This document shows positions 36,051 to 48,718 of a DNA stretch of 64,000 nucleotides, piece after piece. Every line of letters starts with the position of its first letter. Position 1 is the stretch's first letter. The stretch is from positions 45,849,001-45,913,000 of the forward strand of contig CM069876.1 of NCBI GenBank assembly GCA_036172665.1, in the 5' to 3' direction. The stretch is from Prosopocoilus inquinatus. Lineage: Eukaryota; Arthropoda; Insecta; Coleoptera; Lucanidae. The notes under the pieces are model-generated. The model made no database searches. It was not told where the DNA came from and saw nothing but the letters and a program-made list of their open reading frames with translations. The position numbers and the translations under genes were made by a program.

Positions 36051-37510
36051 AGATGGCTTGAAGCATAGAGAAAGATTCAAAAATGCTGGAGATATTTGGA
36101 GCTTGGAACAAAATGAAGAACAACAAGACAACAACGCCAGTGTCTTCATAACAAATAAAAAAAAAACAAGAAGGAGAGAGAAACCAAACCTCGTAGCTAG
36201 TTTGAAAGAGAACAATCGAAGCAATCGAAGGGAAAAGGTGGAAGAAGATTGTCGGTGGGTCTTATAAAGCCAATTCACGCACACAAAACAAAAGTGTAAG
36301 CCAATGCTTCTAGCTTCCTAAGACGTCTGGAAGAAGAAAGCGAGGGAACAAGCAGCAAGGACAGAAAGAAATTATTATGAAAAAAAAAATCTAGAGACTT
36401 ATGGAGCTAGGTTATCATGCACAATGTTCTAAGTTAAAGAACAAAATGAGAAGAACTGAAACCAAGAAAGCTTGCAACGAAAGATCATGATTGGAAAGAG
36501 ACAAGAGGTATGTGAGACTTGGAGGAACAAGCAGAAGAAACGGTGCCCCTGCCGAGACAACGCAGACTATCTAAGCCAACTTATCCAAGGTTTGGAATGA
36601 ATTTATTCAAAAATCCTTTTTGATAGGTCATCATTTTTGCTACGTTACTGTTGGGTCAAAAATGTCATAAATGGTGCAAGTTCTAATGCTGATTAGCATA
36701 CACATTGCAAATTTTGCAAAATTGAACATGCTTAAACTAATTCTGGCAAAAATGGCGGACTAGTTTGGATCAAGGCCATTTCCATCGTGCCAGATCATCT
36801 TCAAACTCCACTGAACTTTTGAAGGTTAAAGGGAAGTCATGTAGCAGATCTTCTTCACAAATTCCATCTATCTTCTGAAGGTTAACGAGAAAATATGAAA
36901 GTTAGGATTTAAAGATCTTTAATTTGGGGGGGCGTCTCGACGAGAAGTCTGATTTCTCATCTCAATTTTCCAACTCCCTTTTTTGGCTAATATCTTCAAG
37001 CAATCATACATCTTTCTTCTTTCAAGATAAGTCTGTGCAAATAAAAATTGTTTGCGGTTATTGTATTTTAGTCTTCAATTTCTAGTTCTTGTTCATCTTC
37101 TACTTCTTTTCATCTTCTAAAGAAAAAAGAGGTATGCTGTTTGTGGGATTAGATACTCCATGGCCGTTTCCTTTTTGGCCGTCTTCTTCTTCTTTTTTCG
37201 CCATCTTCTAAAGAAACAAGAAATACGCTGTTTATAAGATTGGGCCATTTCCTTTTCGGTCTTCTTCTTCTTCTTCTTCTTTCTTCCTCAACCGCTATTG
37301 GCCAATCGTAATTTATCCCCTTTTTTCTTTCCGAAGTGACAGAATGCATTATCTTCGACCATAACCAAATTACAACCAATTATTCTATTTTTTTTTTTGT
37401 TCAAGAATGCTTCAATCGTCTAAAAGCAATTCGACAAAAAAAAAATCTGGACTGCAACGTGAATCATCACCATCGAAAACAGGTGGTCCAGATTAACGTC
37501 TCTAAACAAT
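36051..37510. other. Intergenic sequence without a recognised gene
   Basis: Purine-rich decay of the 53-bp array is followed by AT-rich sequence with (ttc)n runs near 37,180 and 37,265. Nothing else is supported. Confidence 0.4.
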
Positions 37511-37514
37511 AAGC

Positions 37515-37752
37515 CAAATCGGATGTGTGCTTCCTGGCTAATGCCGCTATCTGATGTTTTGTTTTCCGTCGTTGTTCTAATCTCGCCCTCTCACAGAGTA
37601 ATTAAGACAAAAACTAATGCCACGGTGATACGCGAAAATCACCGGGCCACTTATCGACATCCTCCTCCTTAATTAATTAGTAACGATTAAGCCGAGCGGG
37701 ATCCCTCAATCCCCCCATCGAAGGAGATAACGCCGTGCCAAGTCGTATAAAT
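37515..37752 (+). promoter_or_regulatory. Promoter of the first Trp-Asn-Thr repeat gene, duplicated at 48.3-48.6 kb
   Basis: TATAAAT is at 37746-37752 with AGATAA at 37725-37730. Blocks 'atctgatgttttgtttt' and 'aagccgagcgg' plus 'atccctcaa' also occur in the same order upstream of the paralogue, so the promoter was duplicated with the gene. Confidence 0.75.
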
Positions 37753-37824
37753 ACCTGGCTCGAGTTGGGGAAGAGTCACAGAACAGCAAAGTCTTTTGGA
37801 CAAACGGCAGGTCTTCAATCCACA

Positions 37825-40155
37825 ATGGAACGTAAGTCAAAAAAACTTTTTTTCTTTTTGGAATTGGTTCGTTCTTAACGGTAAATTGGATTCGATGTTT
37901 CAGGTCCCATGATTTGCTGCGTTGCTATTTTGGCCGCCCTCTCTTTCGCTGGTAAGTGTCAAAATTTCTTTTTCTTTTCATTCAGAAAAAAAACCACAAC
38001 GTTTTTCCCATTGTTTGTAATAGAAGAAGAAAAAACTTGTTTCGTAGTTGCAAACATCGCCGTTGCAACCAGTGGAGTTTCTCTTCTGTCTTCTTTTATC
38101 CATAAACTGAAAAACTTCTCGGTGACTTTGCTTCTAAGATGGTCCTGGATTATCAAAATCTCTTCAGAATTACCTCACTGGGATTCATTCAATCATTTCT
38201 CAGCTCGAACTGAACGCAATGGTTCGAATTAATTGGAACTCGTTTGTTTATGTCTTTACACGAAACGTGGATGAGTTGGGTTCAGTTTCTGGAAGGCGTT
38301 TCGAAGAGAAACTTTTAACTTGGAATTGAAATGAAAGGGGATTTTATTTTTTATTTTTTCTGTTGCAGGAGCCGTCGCTATTCCGGTCGATGATTCCCTA
38401 GCAGACACGAATTACCTTAACGGTTCTTTACCTAACAATACCGCGCCTCCAGAATTAAACTCCACCACGCCAAGCTGGAATGACACTACGCCGAGTTTGA
38501 ATACCACCGCGACTCCAGAATGGAATACCACCGCTCCTCCGGATTTGAATAACACCGCAACTCCAGAATGGAACACCACTGCGCCTCCGGATTTGAATAA
38601 CACCGCGACTCCACAATGGAACACCACCGCGCCTCCGGATTTGAATAACACCGCGACTCCACAATGGAATACCACTGCGCCTCCGGATTTGAATAACACC
38701 GCGACTCCACAATGGAATACCACTGCGCCTCCGGATTTGAATAACACCGCGACTCCACAATGGAATACCACTGCGCCCCCGAACTTAAATAACACCGCAA
38801 CCCCAGAATGGAACACCACTGCGCCCCCGGACCTGAATAACACCGCGACTCCACAATGGAATACCACTGCGCCTCCGGATTTGAATAACACCGCGACTCC
38901 ACAATGGAATACCACTGCGCCCCCGAACTTAAATAACACCGCAACCCCAGAATGGAACACCACTGCGCCTCCGGATTTGAATAACACCGGGACTCCACAA
39001 TGGAATACCACTGCTCCCCCGAACTTAAATAACACCGCAACCCCAGAATGGAACACCACTGCGCCTCCGGACCTGAATAATACCGCGACTCCAGACTTGA
39101 ATAACACCGCGACTCCACAATGGAATACCACTGCGCCTCCGGATTTGAATAACACCGCGACTCCACAATGGAATACCACTGCTCCCCCGAACTTAAATAA
39201 CACCGCAACACCAGAATGGAACACCACTGCGCCCCCGGACCTGAATAACACCGCGACTCCAGACTTGAATAACACCGCGACTCCACAATGGAATACCACT
39301 GCGCCTCCGGATTTGAATAACACCGCGACTCCACAATGGAATACCACTGCTCCCCCGAACTTAAATAACACCGCAACACCAGAATGGAACACCACTGCGC
39401 CCCCGGACCTGAATAACACCGCGACTCCAGACTTGAATAACACCGCGACTCCACAATGGAATACCACTGCGCCTCCGGATTTGAATAACACCGCGACTCC
39501 ACAATGGAATACCACTGCGCCTCCGGATTTGAATAACACCGCGACTCCACAATGGAATACCACTGCTCCCCCGAACTTAAATAACACCGCAACCCCAGAA
39601 TGGAATACCACTGCGCCTCCAGATTTGAATAACACCACGCCAAACTGGAATGACACTACGCCAAATCTGAATACCACCGCGCCTCCAGAATGGAACAACA
39701 CGACTCCCAGTTTGAATACCACAACGCCCGGCTGGAATGATACGACGCCAGGTTTGAACACAACGAGCCCTCCAGTTTGGAACTTCACCACGATCACACC
39801 CGATTGGAATAATACGACGCCCAGTTTTAACACGACGACCCTGCCTCCTTCGAACACCACAACCCCCTTGCCCGACCTTACAAATACGACGCCCACCTTC
39901 ACCACCTCGCCAAGTTTGAATACCACGACTCCAATCTGGAATACCACAACTCCAAGTTGGAACTATACGACGCCCAGCTGGAATACCACCGCGACTCCGA
40001 TTTGGAATGTGACAACTCCAGCGCCCCCTAGCTGGAACGATACGGCTCCGAACGGCACCTTGCCGAATTGGAACGTCACTCTAATCGATTCCAACTCCAA
40101 ATACAACCTCACCTTGTTGATTCAGGGCTTCCTGAATCTCGCCGGATTTGCTTAA
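37825..40155 (+). CDS. Secreted Trp-Asn-Thr-Pro repeat glycoprotein, 613 aa
   Basis: Exons 37825-37831 (ATGGAAC), 37904-37951 and 38369-40155, phase 1 introns of 72 and 417 bp. The start MERPMICCVAILAALSFAG is a signal peptide, followed by AVAIPVDDSLADTNYLNGSL. The core is a 16-residue repeat, WNTTAPPDLNNTATPQ and variants, encoded by 48 bp and repeated about 24 times; a 56-residue higher-order unit occurs three times (ccagacttga at 39091, 39259, 39427). A degenerate Thr/Pro/Trp region follows, then a non-repeat tail ending LTLLIQGFLNLAGFA. Roughly one N-x-T sequon falls every eight residues, each Asn preceded by Trp or Leu or by another Asn. The mature chain lacks cysteine and has almost no basic residues. 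No known domain is recognised; a mucin-like matrix or coating protein is likely. Paralogue at 48.7-55.8 kb. Confidence 0.88.
38497..39640 (+). repeat. 48-bp coding minisatellite with 168-bp higher-order units
   Basis: The repeat is entirely inside the last exon of the glycoprotein gene. It alternates tcc-gat and ccc-gaac variants (PPDL / PPNL) and gaa/caa (PEW / PQW). Because 48 is divisible by 3 and no stop falls in other frames, long open frames appear on the minus strand; these are shadows. Confidence 0.9.
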
Positions 40156-40250
40156 ACTGACGACAACCTACGCGTGCCTGTACATAACCTACAAACAATA
40201 ATGTAATCCTCAAGGATGGAAATAGAATAAATAGTGAAGCATACTCGTTT
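40156..40250 (+). other. 3' UTR with AATAAA
   Basis: AATAAA lies at 40226-40231, 70 bp after the stop codon. The flank 'aatagaataaatagtgaagc' is matched in the paralogue (near 55,890) by 'aatagaaaaatagtggagc', where the signal is altered. Confidence 0.65.
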
Positions 40251-43200
40251 TGTTTTTCTTTTTAATTTCAAGCGCATTCCTAATTCGATACCTAACCTAA
40301 AAATCGGCGTTGCAATACGTAAAATGCAACGCGATTGAGTTGGTTGACCAATAGATGGCGCCACTCGTTTGAACATAAAAGTCATTAACGTCCAGTCGTA
40401 ACAATATAAGGAATAAAAGGACTGTTAAACAAAAGAAGGTTGGCAAATGGTCTTTTTTCAGCGAAATGGCAACACAAAACAAAAGAAAGTTGTACTAAGT
40501 GCCAGCGGTACTTAAACTACTTGAATTAATTCTATGAAAAGGAGCAAAAGACTCAAATTTAAATTAAAAAATTAAAAAAAAAAAAAAAAGAAAATAGAGT
40601 AAGTGGTGAGCATTGGTTGCACGAAAAGATAAATGAAATATCGGAGATTCATGTGGCGGAGGAAAAGAAAAACAGACGAACAGTCAAATACAAAAATGGA
40701 TAAGTTGGATAAACAAAAACAAATGAAAAATAACATCAAATGAAAATCAAATGAAAATAAACTGAAAAAAAAAACAATAAAATAAACGGAAAGTTAATTA
40801 GAAGAAGGGAATAAAACATAATGACAAAAGAAGAAAGATATTTTGACGATAAAACAAAAAGTTACATAAAAAACAACGAAATGCGGAGGACATTTTGGAC
40901 TAAGACAAAAAAAAAACAAAGGAACAAATAAAAAATCGATGGCACTAATTGACAAAAAAATTAAAACAAAACAGTAATTCCGTAGAAATAAACAAAGATG
41001 AAATAAATGAAAAAAAAATCAACGAAAGCAACGAAAAACAAAACAAGAGGATTCTTGCACGAAAAAACAAATGAAAAGTCGGTGTTTGACATGACATGAC
41101 AAAAAGCAAAACATAAACTCGATAAAAATAAACGACGATGAATAAATAAAAAACGAAGTACGAACAAAAAAGAGGAAAGGTAAACAAAAGGAAAAAAACG
41201 AACAAGACCACGAAAAACAAAAAGAAAAACGTCAGTTTAGCGGTAAAACAAAAGAAAACTCGAACAAAAACCATGCAGTGGATAGAACAAAAAGAAAATA
41301 GTAAAAATCAAGACGTGAAATTAAATGGAAAACAAAAGAAAACCATACGTAACAATGAAAAGTAACGAATAAGAAAAAGCAAACAAAAACAAAAGAAAAA
41401 CATTTCGGCCTTGTAAAAATCTGAACTACATAAAACGAAGAACGTGACCTGAGATGAGTTGAGATAAAAATAGAAAACAAAAAAGAAGAGATCCGTGGAG
41501 TGACAAAATCTACACAGATGGCGCTGACATAACACAATTTTCATTTTTAATAATGATTGGTTCGCATAGAAATTAAAACCTAAACAGTTTTTTTTTTATT
41601 GTCGGCTCTTTTTAACAAATAAGTTCGCACCGAACAAAAACAAATGCGTGGTGCGGCAAAACTTATAAAGATGGCGCTGGTACACAGTGTTGCCAACTTG
41701 GTGTATTTTACACCAGATTTGGTGTATTTCACAAGTACTTGGTGATAAAAATAAAGCCCTTGGAACAAATTCTAGTGTTTTTATGACAAGAAAAAAATAC
41801 GCAGTATTTTTAGTTTAGTTTCTTTTTGTGTTTCTCATTCCGGGCGAAAAAATATTTTGACATTCACTAAAGAAGACATGTGAGGTTATGCAAACTTACT
41901 CAAAAAAAATGACATTTAAAAAAAAAAAACAAGACGATCGATTGTCTGCCAATTACGAAACAAAAGCGAGATAATTTAAGGAAATAAGAAGAAGTTTACT
42001 TAACCTCAAAATGCTTCATTTTGATTATTTAAAATAAAATACAATTTGAAGGTCTATAAGAAACCCGAAAATAAATTTTTTAAATGATAGTCAATTTCGA
42101 TTGTTACACTATTAAAGAAAAGAAAACATTGAAATTAATTTAGAAACAATTGGCGATCGACTCTCAAGACTACCTAAGCGGGCGCTAAATACTTCAAGCT
42201 TTCATGATTAACTTAATTAACCGTAAAAACTTAAATTAAATTTAAAAAAAAACAGAAAGCAACTTGAAGAGATTAGGAAACAAGAAACGACAGAAATTTC
42301 AAAATAATAACGAATTTCAATTATGTAAAATAAAATACTGAAATTAATAACAAAAACAAAAAGCGAGCGACTGGTCGAGTGGAGAGGAACTTAACCTCAA
42401 AATCCTTCAAACTTCCGTTATTGATTTAATAATTTAACCAGGAAAATAAAATGAAATAAAATAGGAAAATCAACTTGAAGAGATTTAAAAAAAAAAAACT
42501 ATTTTTAAATTAATTAATTATAAAGAAGCTTAACTTCAAGAGAATCGTGGAGGCCGAGCCAGTGTTGCCAACGTGGTGGATTTTACCAGATTTTTCTTGA
42601 AAAATGTAACCAAAAGTAGGTATTAATAATTTGAAATATTAGTAAGAATAAATAAAAAAAATTAAATCTTTGGTAATAATAAAACAAAACAAAAAATAAT
42701 ACTCTTATAATAATCTTAAAATTTTCTTATTAAATGTCTGGTGATTAAAAACAAAAACGGATCACGAATTAATCATGCAATTGTAATTAATTTGACAGTT
42801 GTCAAGGTGAAGGTACTATTGTATTTGTTTTTTTTGTTTTGCTAAAAATACGAGCAGAAAGAAACAAAAAAGAGAATTCAACCAAAGAAACAAAGATGTG
42901 CGAAGAATAATATAATAATTACAGTTTCCTGTAATTTTTCTTTCTCTAAAACGGTATTTTGTTTAAATACGACGAGGAATAAAGATACACCAAGAATAAG
43001 TTAGATAAAACAAAAAAAAACAAAAACAAATAATAAAAAATCGCCGATTTGGTATTTCAAAAATCAGAACAAAAAAAATACAGGAGGCAAAAAAAAAAAC
43101 AAAAGAAGATCGACAACACCGAGCCGAACGAAAAGCAACAGTTTTCGAGATGAATCAGTTGAAAGTTCGTAGAAAATAAAAGCTGCAGAAAAAGAGCAAA

Positions 43201-44400
43201 AAGGAACAAAAGAAGATTCGAAAAATAATTCAAAGAACAAACTAACCTGCAAGAAATCAATCAAAAAAGAAAAACACAAGAGAAATGAAAGAAACAGTGA
43301 TGAAATGTAAGGCGTGAGGTGAAAAGTAACAAAAGAAGATCAACAACACCAAGCTAAAATTAAAGCAAACTATAAAAGAGGCAATGAAACGATTAAAAAG
43401 ACAAAAAAGAAACGCTAAAACTAAAGTAGTAAAGGAGACTGTGGTTTAAGAGTTATTAAAAAAGAAACGAACGAAGAAAAAAAACAAAAACTTCGAAGTA
43501 TAAAAAAATATTAATAATTTGTTGTAATAATAAAATAACATAAAGAAACGAACGAAAAAAAAATAAACCCAAACAAAAACTCGCCTATTTAGCAAATCAA
43601 ACAACATAACAAATAAAAATGAAAAACTAACGTGCAAAAAATCAGAAACAAAAGAGAAATGGAAGAAACAGCGAGGAAATATAAAGCGTGAAGCGGAAAA
43701 TCAAACAAACAAACAAAAGAACATCGACAAAATCAATCTGAGCGATAAGGCGACAGTTTTCCGGACGAATCAAGAAGTTCGCAGAAAATAAAAGCAAAAG
43801 GACGAAGATACAGTGCATAAAACAAAAGACCACAACTGTGATGGACACAAAACAAATGAAAAACAATGAAAGGCAAAAAAGTGCCAATAAAATGCGAATA
43901 GGAAAAATCAATTCAATTACATCGATAAGAAGAGCAAAGCAGAGGTATATGAGAAAAGAAAAAGAAAACAAGAGAAAGAAAGAAAAGAAAACAAGAGAAA
44001 ATTGATGACTAAGTTGAACAAAAAAACAAGTGAATCTCAAGACGAAATAAACTAGTAAAAAACCACAAAACTAAAATGGACAAAATATGAAACGAAACAA
44101 AACGAAAGTTTTGGTGAATAAAAACAAAATTGATGGAAACCAAAAACAATTATAAAAAAGAGTCATTAAAATATGAAAACCAATTCGAGTCAAAATGCGA
44201 GAAATGGAATGCGAAAACCAAAAGAAGAACAATGGGAAAATGCATAGATAAAAGAAAAATAGCGATTCTCCGGCCGAAAATTTTTTGCAACTTCAGAAAC
44301 AGGCAGAAAAATTTCTATTTTTTTTTAAACAAATGCGAAAGAAAAAAATACAAAATGAACAAAAAGATAAAAGAAAAAACGAGAAATGACTTTTTATTTT
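40251..44400. other. A-rich intergenic block with dispersed repeats
   Basis: The sequence is dominated by 'aacaaaagaaa'-type words and is related in part (43.0-44.3 kb) to the A-rich repeat in the Evi5 intron. 'gatggcgctg' occurs near 41,518 and 41,672, and 'gttgccaac' near 41,690 and 42,564. An old copy of the 324-bp unit is recognisable near 42,367-42,420. No gene is supported; long Phe-rich frames on the minus strand follow from composition. Confidence 0.5.
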
Positions 44401-46302
44401 AGTTGGCAACATTGAAAGCGTCACACTTAAACACATTTAGGTTAGGTTTATTCATTCTCGAGCAAAGTCACCTAAGTTTCAGATTATTTAGGGTTTTTTT
44501 TTTAATTATCGACAACTTCAACCTTCGATGAAAGAATGCAATAGAAACAAGCGATTAGAAGGAAACAAAAAAACGACGAAAATTTCAAAATAATAACGAA
44601 TTTCAATTACGTTCGATAAAATACTGAAATCGATGTGATAAACAAAACACGATCGACTGGTCGAGTGGAGAGGTACTTAACCTCAAAAAAAAACAAAAGA
44701 AAAGGATAAATGACTTTTCATTTTAGTTGGCAACATTGAAAGCGTCACACTTAAACACATTTAGGTTAGGTTTATTCATTCTCGAGCAAGGTCACCTAAG
44801 TTTTAGATTATTTAGGTTTTTTTTTTAATTTTCGATAACTTCAACCTTCGATGAAAGAATGCAATAGAAACAAGAGATTAGAAGGAAACAAAAAAACGAC
44901 GAAAATTTCAAAATAATAACGAATTTCAATTACGTTCGATAAAATACTGAAATCGATGTGATAAACAAAACACGATCGACTGGTCGAGTGGAGAGGTACT
45001 TAACCTCAAAAACTAAAAGAAAACGATAAATGACTTTTTATTTTAGTTGGCAACATTGAAAGCGTCACACTTAAACACATTTAGGTTAGGTTTATTCATT
45101 CTCGAGCAGAGTTAACCTAAGTTTTAGATTATTTAGGGTTTTTTTTTTAATTATCGACAACTTCAACCTTCGAGGAAAGAATGCAACAGAAACAAGAGAT
45201 TAGAAGGAAACAAAAAAAAGACGAAAATTTCAAAATAATAACGAAAATTTCAATTAAGTTCGACCAAATACTGAAATCGATGTGATAAACAAAACACGAT
45301 CGGCTGGTCGAGTAGAGAGGTACTTAACCTCGAAAAATAAAAGAAAACGATAAGTGACATTTTATTTTAGTTGGCAACATTGAAGGCGTCACACTTAAAC
45401 ACATTTAGGTTAGGTTTATTCATTCTCGAGCAAAGTCACCTAAGTTTTAGATTATTTAGGGTTTTTTTTTTTTTTAATTATCGACAACTTCAACCTTCGA
45501 TGAAAGAATGCAATAGAAACAAGCGATTAGAAGGAAACAAAAAACGACGAAAATTTCAAAATAATAACGAATTTCAATGACGCTCGACAAAATACTGAAA
45601 TCGATGTGATAAACAAAACACGATCGACTGGTCGAGTGGAGAGGTACTTAACCTCGAAAAATAAAAGAAAACGATAAGTGAATTTTTATTTTAGTTAGCA
45701 ACATTGAAGGCGTCACACTTAAACACATTTAGGTTAGGTTTATTCATTCTCGAGCAAAGTCACCTAAGTTTTAGATTATTTAGGGGTTTTTTTTTTTTTA
45801 ATTATCGACAACTTCAACCTTCGATGAAAGAATGCAATAGAAACAAGCGATTAGAAGGAAACAAAAAACGACGAAAATTTCAAAATAATAACGAATTTCA
45901 ATGACGCTCGACAAAATACTGAAATCGATGTGATAAACAAAACACGATCGACTGGTCGAGTGGAGAGGTACTTAACCTCAAAAAATAAAAGAAAACGATA
46001 AGTGAATTTTTATTTTAGTTAGCAACATTGAAGGCGTCACACTTAAACACATTTAGGTTAGGTTTATTCATTCTCGAGCAAAGTCACCTAAGTTTTAGAT
46101 TATTTAGGGTTTTTTTTTTAATTATCGACAACTTCAACCTTCGATGAAAGAATGCAATAGAAACAAGAGATTAGAAGGAAACAAAAAAAACGACGAAAAT
46201 TTCAAAATAATAACGAATTTCAATTACGTTCGACAAAATACTGAAATCGATGTGATAAACAAAACACGATCGACTGGTCGAGTGGAGAGGTACTTAACCT
46301 CA
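44401..46302. repeat. 324-bp tandem repeat, 6 units
   Basis: Units start 'agtt(g/a)gcaacattgaa' at 44401, 44725, 45045, 45369, 45693 and 46017 (spacing 320-324). Each ends 'gagaggtacttaacctc'. Identity between units is high, differing mainly in T-tract length and single bases. Confidence 0.92.
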
Positions 46303-46618
46303 AAATACTTCCAAAAGCTTCCATTATTGGCTTAATTTTACCAGGAAAATTAAATAATAAAAGATAATAATAATAATAATATTCATGTGACTTGTCATAA
46401 ACAACAAATATATCAAATGAAAAGACATTATATATCATGTATTAACAAAGAAAGTAATTCAAAACATCATGTATTAAAAAATTCTTCTAAATGGTAATCT
46501 TTTTCTATTGAAAAAGCAAACAAAACAAAAAGTTTTCTTAAACAAAAAAAAAGATGATTGACTGTTTATCGAAAAATGTGTATGAACGATCCTTGTCGAA
46601 AAACAACAAACAAAATAT

Positions 46619-48255
46619 CTAGGAAGGAAGGGGTTAAGAAAAGGAAGGACGAAGGCAATAAGGAAAGAACGAAGGAGGGAAAGAGAAAAGGAAGGCAGTA
46701 AGGAAAGAACGAAGAAGGGAAAGAGAAATGGAAGGCAGTAAGGAAAGAACGAAGGACGGAAAGAAAAAAAGAAGGCAGTAAGGAAAAAACGAAGGAGGGA
46801 AAGAGAGAGAAGGAAGGCAGTAAGGAAAGAACGAAGGAGGGAAAGAAAAAAGGAAGGCAGTACGGAATGAACGAAAGAGGGAAAGAGAGAGAAGGAAGGC
46901 AGTAAGGAAAAAACGAAGGAGGGAAAGAGAAAAGGAAGGCAGTAAGGAAAGAACGAAGGAGGGAAAGAGAGAAAAGGAAGGCGGCAAGAAAAGAACGAAA
47001 GAGGGAAACCGAAAAGAAGGCAGTAAGGAAAGAACGAAGGCGGGAAAGAGAGAGAAGGAAGGCAGTAAGGAAAGAACGAAAGAGGGAAACAGAAAAGAAG
47101 GCAGTAAGGAAAGAACGAAGGCGGGAAAGAGAGAGAAGGAAGGCAGTAAGGAAAGAACGAAAGAGGGAAACAGAAAAGAAGGCAGTAAGGAAAGAACGAA
47201 GGCGGGAAAGAGAGAGAAGGAAGGCAGTAAGGAAAGAACGAAGGAGGGAAAGAGAGAAAAGGAAGGCAGTAAGGAAAGAACGAAGGAGGGAAAGAGAGAA
47301 AAGGAAGGCGGTAAGAAAAGAACGAAAGAGGGAAACAGAAAAGAAGGCAGTAAGGAAAGAACGAAGGCGGGAAAGAGAGAGAAGGAAGGCAGTAAGGAAA
47401 GAACGAAGGCGGGAAAGAGAGAGAAGGAAGGCAGTAAGGAAAGAACGAAAGAGGGAAACAGAAAAGAAGGCAGTAAGGAAAGAACGAAGGCGGGAAAGAG
47501 AGAGAAGGAAGGCAGTAAGGAAAGAACGAAGGCGGGAAAGAGAGAGAAGGAAGGCAGTAAGGAAAGAACGAAGGAGGGAAAGAGAGAAAAGGAAGGCAGT
47601 AAGGAAAGAACGAAGGAGGGAAAGAGAGAAAAGGAAGGCGGTAAGAAAAGAACGAAAGAGGGAAACAGAAAAGAAGGCAGTAAGGAAAGAACGAAGGCGG
47701 GAAAGAGAGAGAAGGAAGGCAGTAAGGAAAGAACGAAAGAGGGAAACAGAAAAGAAGGCAGTAAGGAAAGAACGAAGGCGGGAAAGAGAGAGAAGGAAGG
47801 CAGTAAGGAAAGAACGAAGGCGGGAAAGAGAGAGAAGGAAGGCAGTAAGGAAAGAACGAAGGAGGGAAAGAGAGAAAAGGAAGGCAGTAAGGAAAGAACG
47901 AAGGAGGGAAAGAGAGAAAAGGAAGGCGGTAAGAAAAGAACGAAAGAGGGAAACAGAAAAGAAGGCAGTAAGGAAAGAACGAAGGCGGGAAAGAGAGAGA
48001 AGGAAGGCAGTAAGGAAAGAACGAAAGAGGGAAACAGAAAAGAAGGCAGTAAGGAAAGAACGAAGGCGGGAAAGAGAGAGAAGGAAGGCAGTAAGGAAAG
48101 AACGAAGGCGGGAAAGAGAGAGAAGGAAGGCAGTAAGGAAAGAACGAAGGAGGGAAAGAGAGAGAAGGAAGGCGGTAAGGAAAGAACGAAAGAGAGAAAC
48201 AGAGAAGGAAGGCAGTAAGGAAGGAACGAAGGAGGAAAAGAGAGAAGGAGAAGAT
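46619..48255. repeat. 1.6-kb polypurine minisatellite, ~40-bp units
   Basis: 'gaaggcagtaaggaaagaac' recurs about every 39-42 bp, followed by 'gaaggcgggaaagagagag', 'gaaagagggaaacagaaa' or 'gaaggagggaaagagagaa'. These three unit types form larger recurring blocks. The + strand is almost pure A/G with rare C and T. A 570-codon minus-strand frame is a shadow. Confidence 0.92.
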
Positions 48256-48344
48256 TTCTGGACGGATATCAATTCCACCTATTTTTATTTTATTTTCTTT
48301 AAGTCACGCACAGATCACAACGTGTCCGGATTTAAGCCCTTAAG

Positions 48345-48618
48345 TCAAGTCGGATGTTTGTTCCTCTGATAAATCCACTTGATCTGATGTTTTGTTTTTT
48401 TATTCCGGTCCTAATCTGTCTCTCTCACAATGTTGTTAAGTGGAAAAATTCACTCACGCCACGCATCTACAGCCTGGATGATGATGACACACAAAAATCT
48501 TACAACCACTCATCGGTATCACTCACTCGTTCTCATTAATTAATAAGCCGAGCGGAATCCCTCAAGTCCTTTGATTGATTTAAGCGACAGATAAGGCAAG
48601 GCGCGGAATCATATAAAT
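48345..48618 (+). promoter_or_regulatory. Promoter of the second Trp-Asn-Thr repeat gene
   Basis: TATAAAT is at 48612-48618 and AGATAAG at 48589-48595. 'atctgatgttttgttttt' and 'aagccgagcggaatccctcaa' (given here in two parts: 'aagccgagcgg' and 'aatccctcaa') match the promoter at 37.5-37.75 kb. Confidence 0.75.
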
Positions 48619-48718
48619 TCGGAGCGCTCGTCTCGAAGGAAGTCAGTAGTGAAGAGTCTTTTGGCAAAGTAGAAACAAACACTCCTCCATAAACCAACAC
48701 GACAACAACGTAACAAAA

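Noticed and set aside
38412..39947. 511-codon minus-strand ORF (Val/Phe/Gly-rich) and a 385-codon frame beside it
   Set aside because: Both are antisense shadows of the 48-bp coding repeat. The + strand frame has a signal peptide, splice sites, conserved ends and a paralogue.
46566..48278. 570-codon minus-strand ORF rich in Phe, Leu, Ser and Arg
   Set aside because: It is the reverse of a polypurine minisatellite and has no non-repetitive domain.
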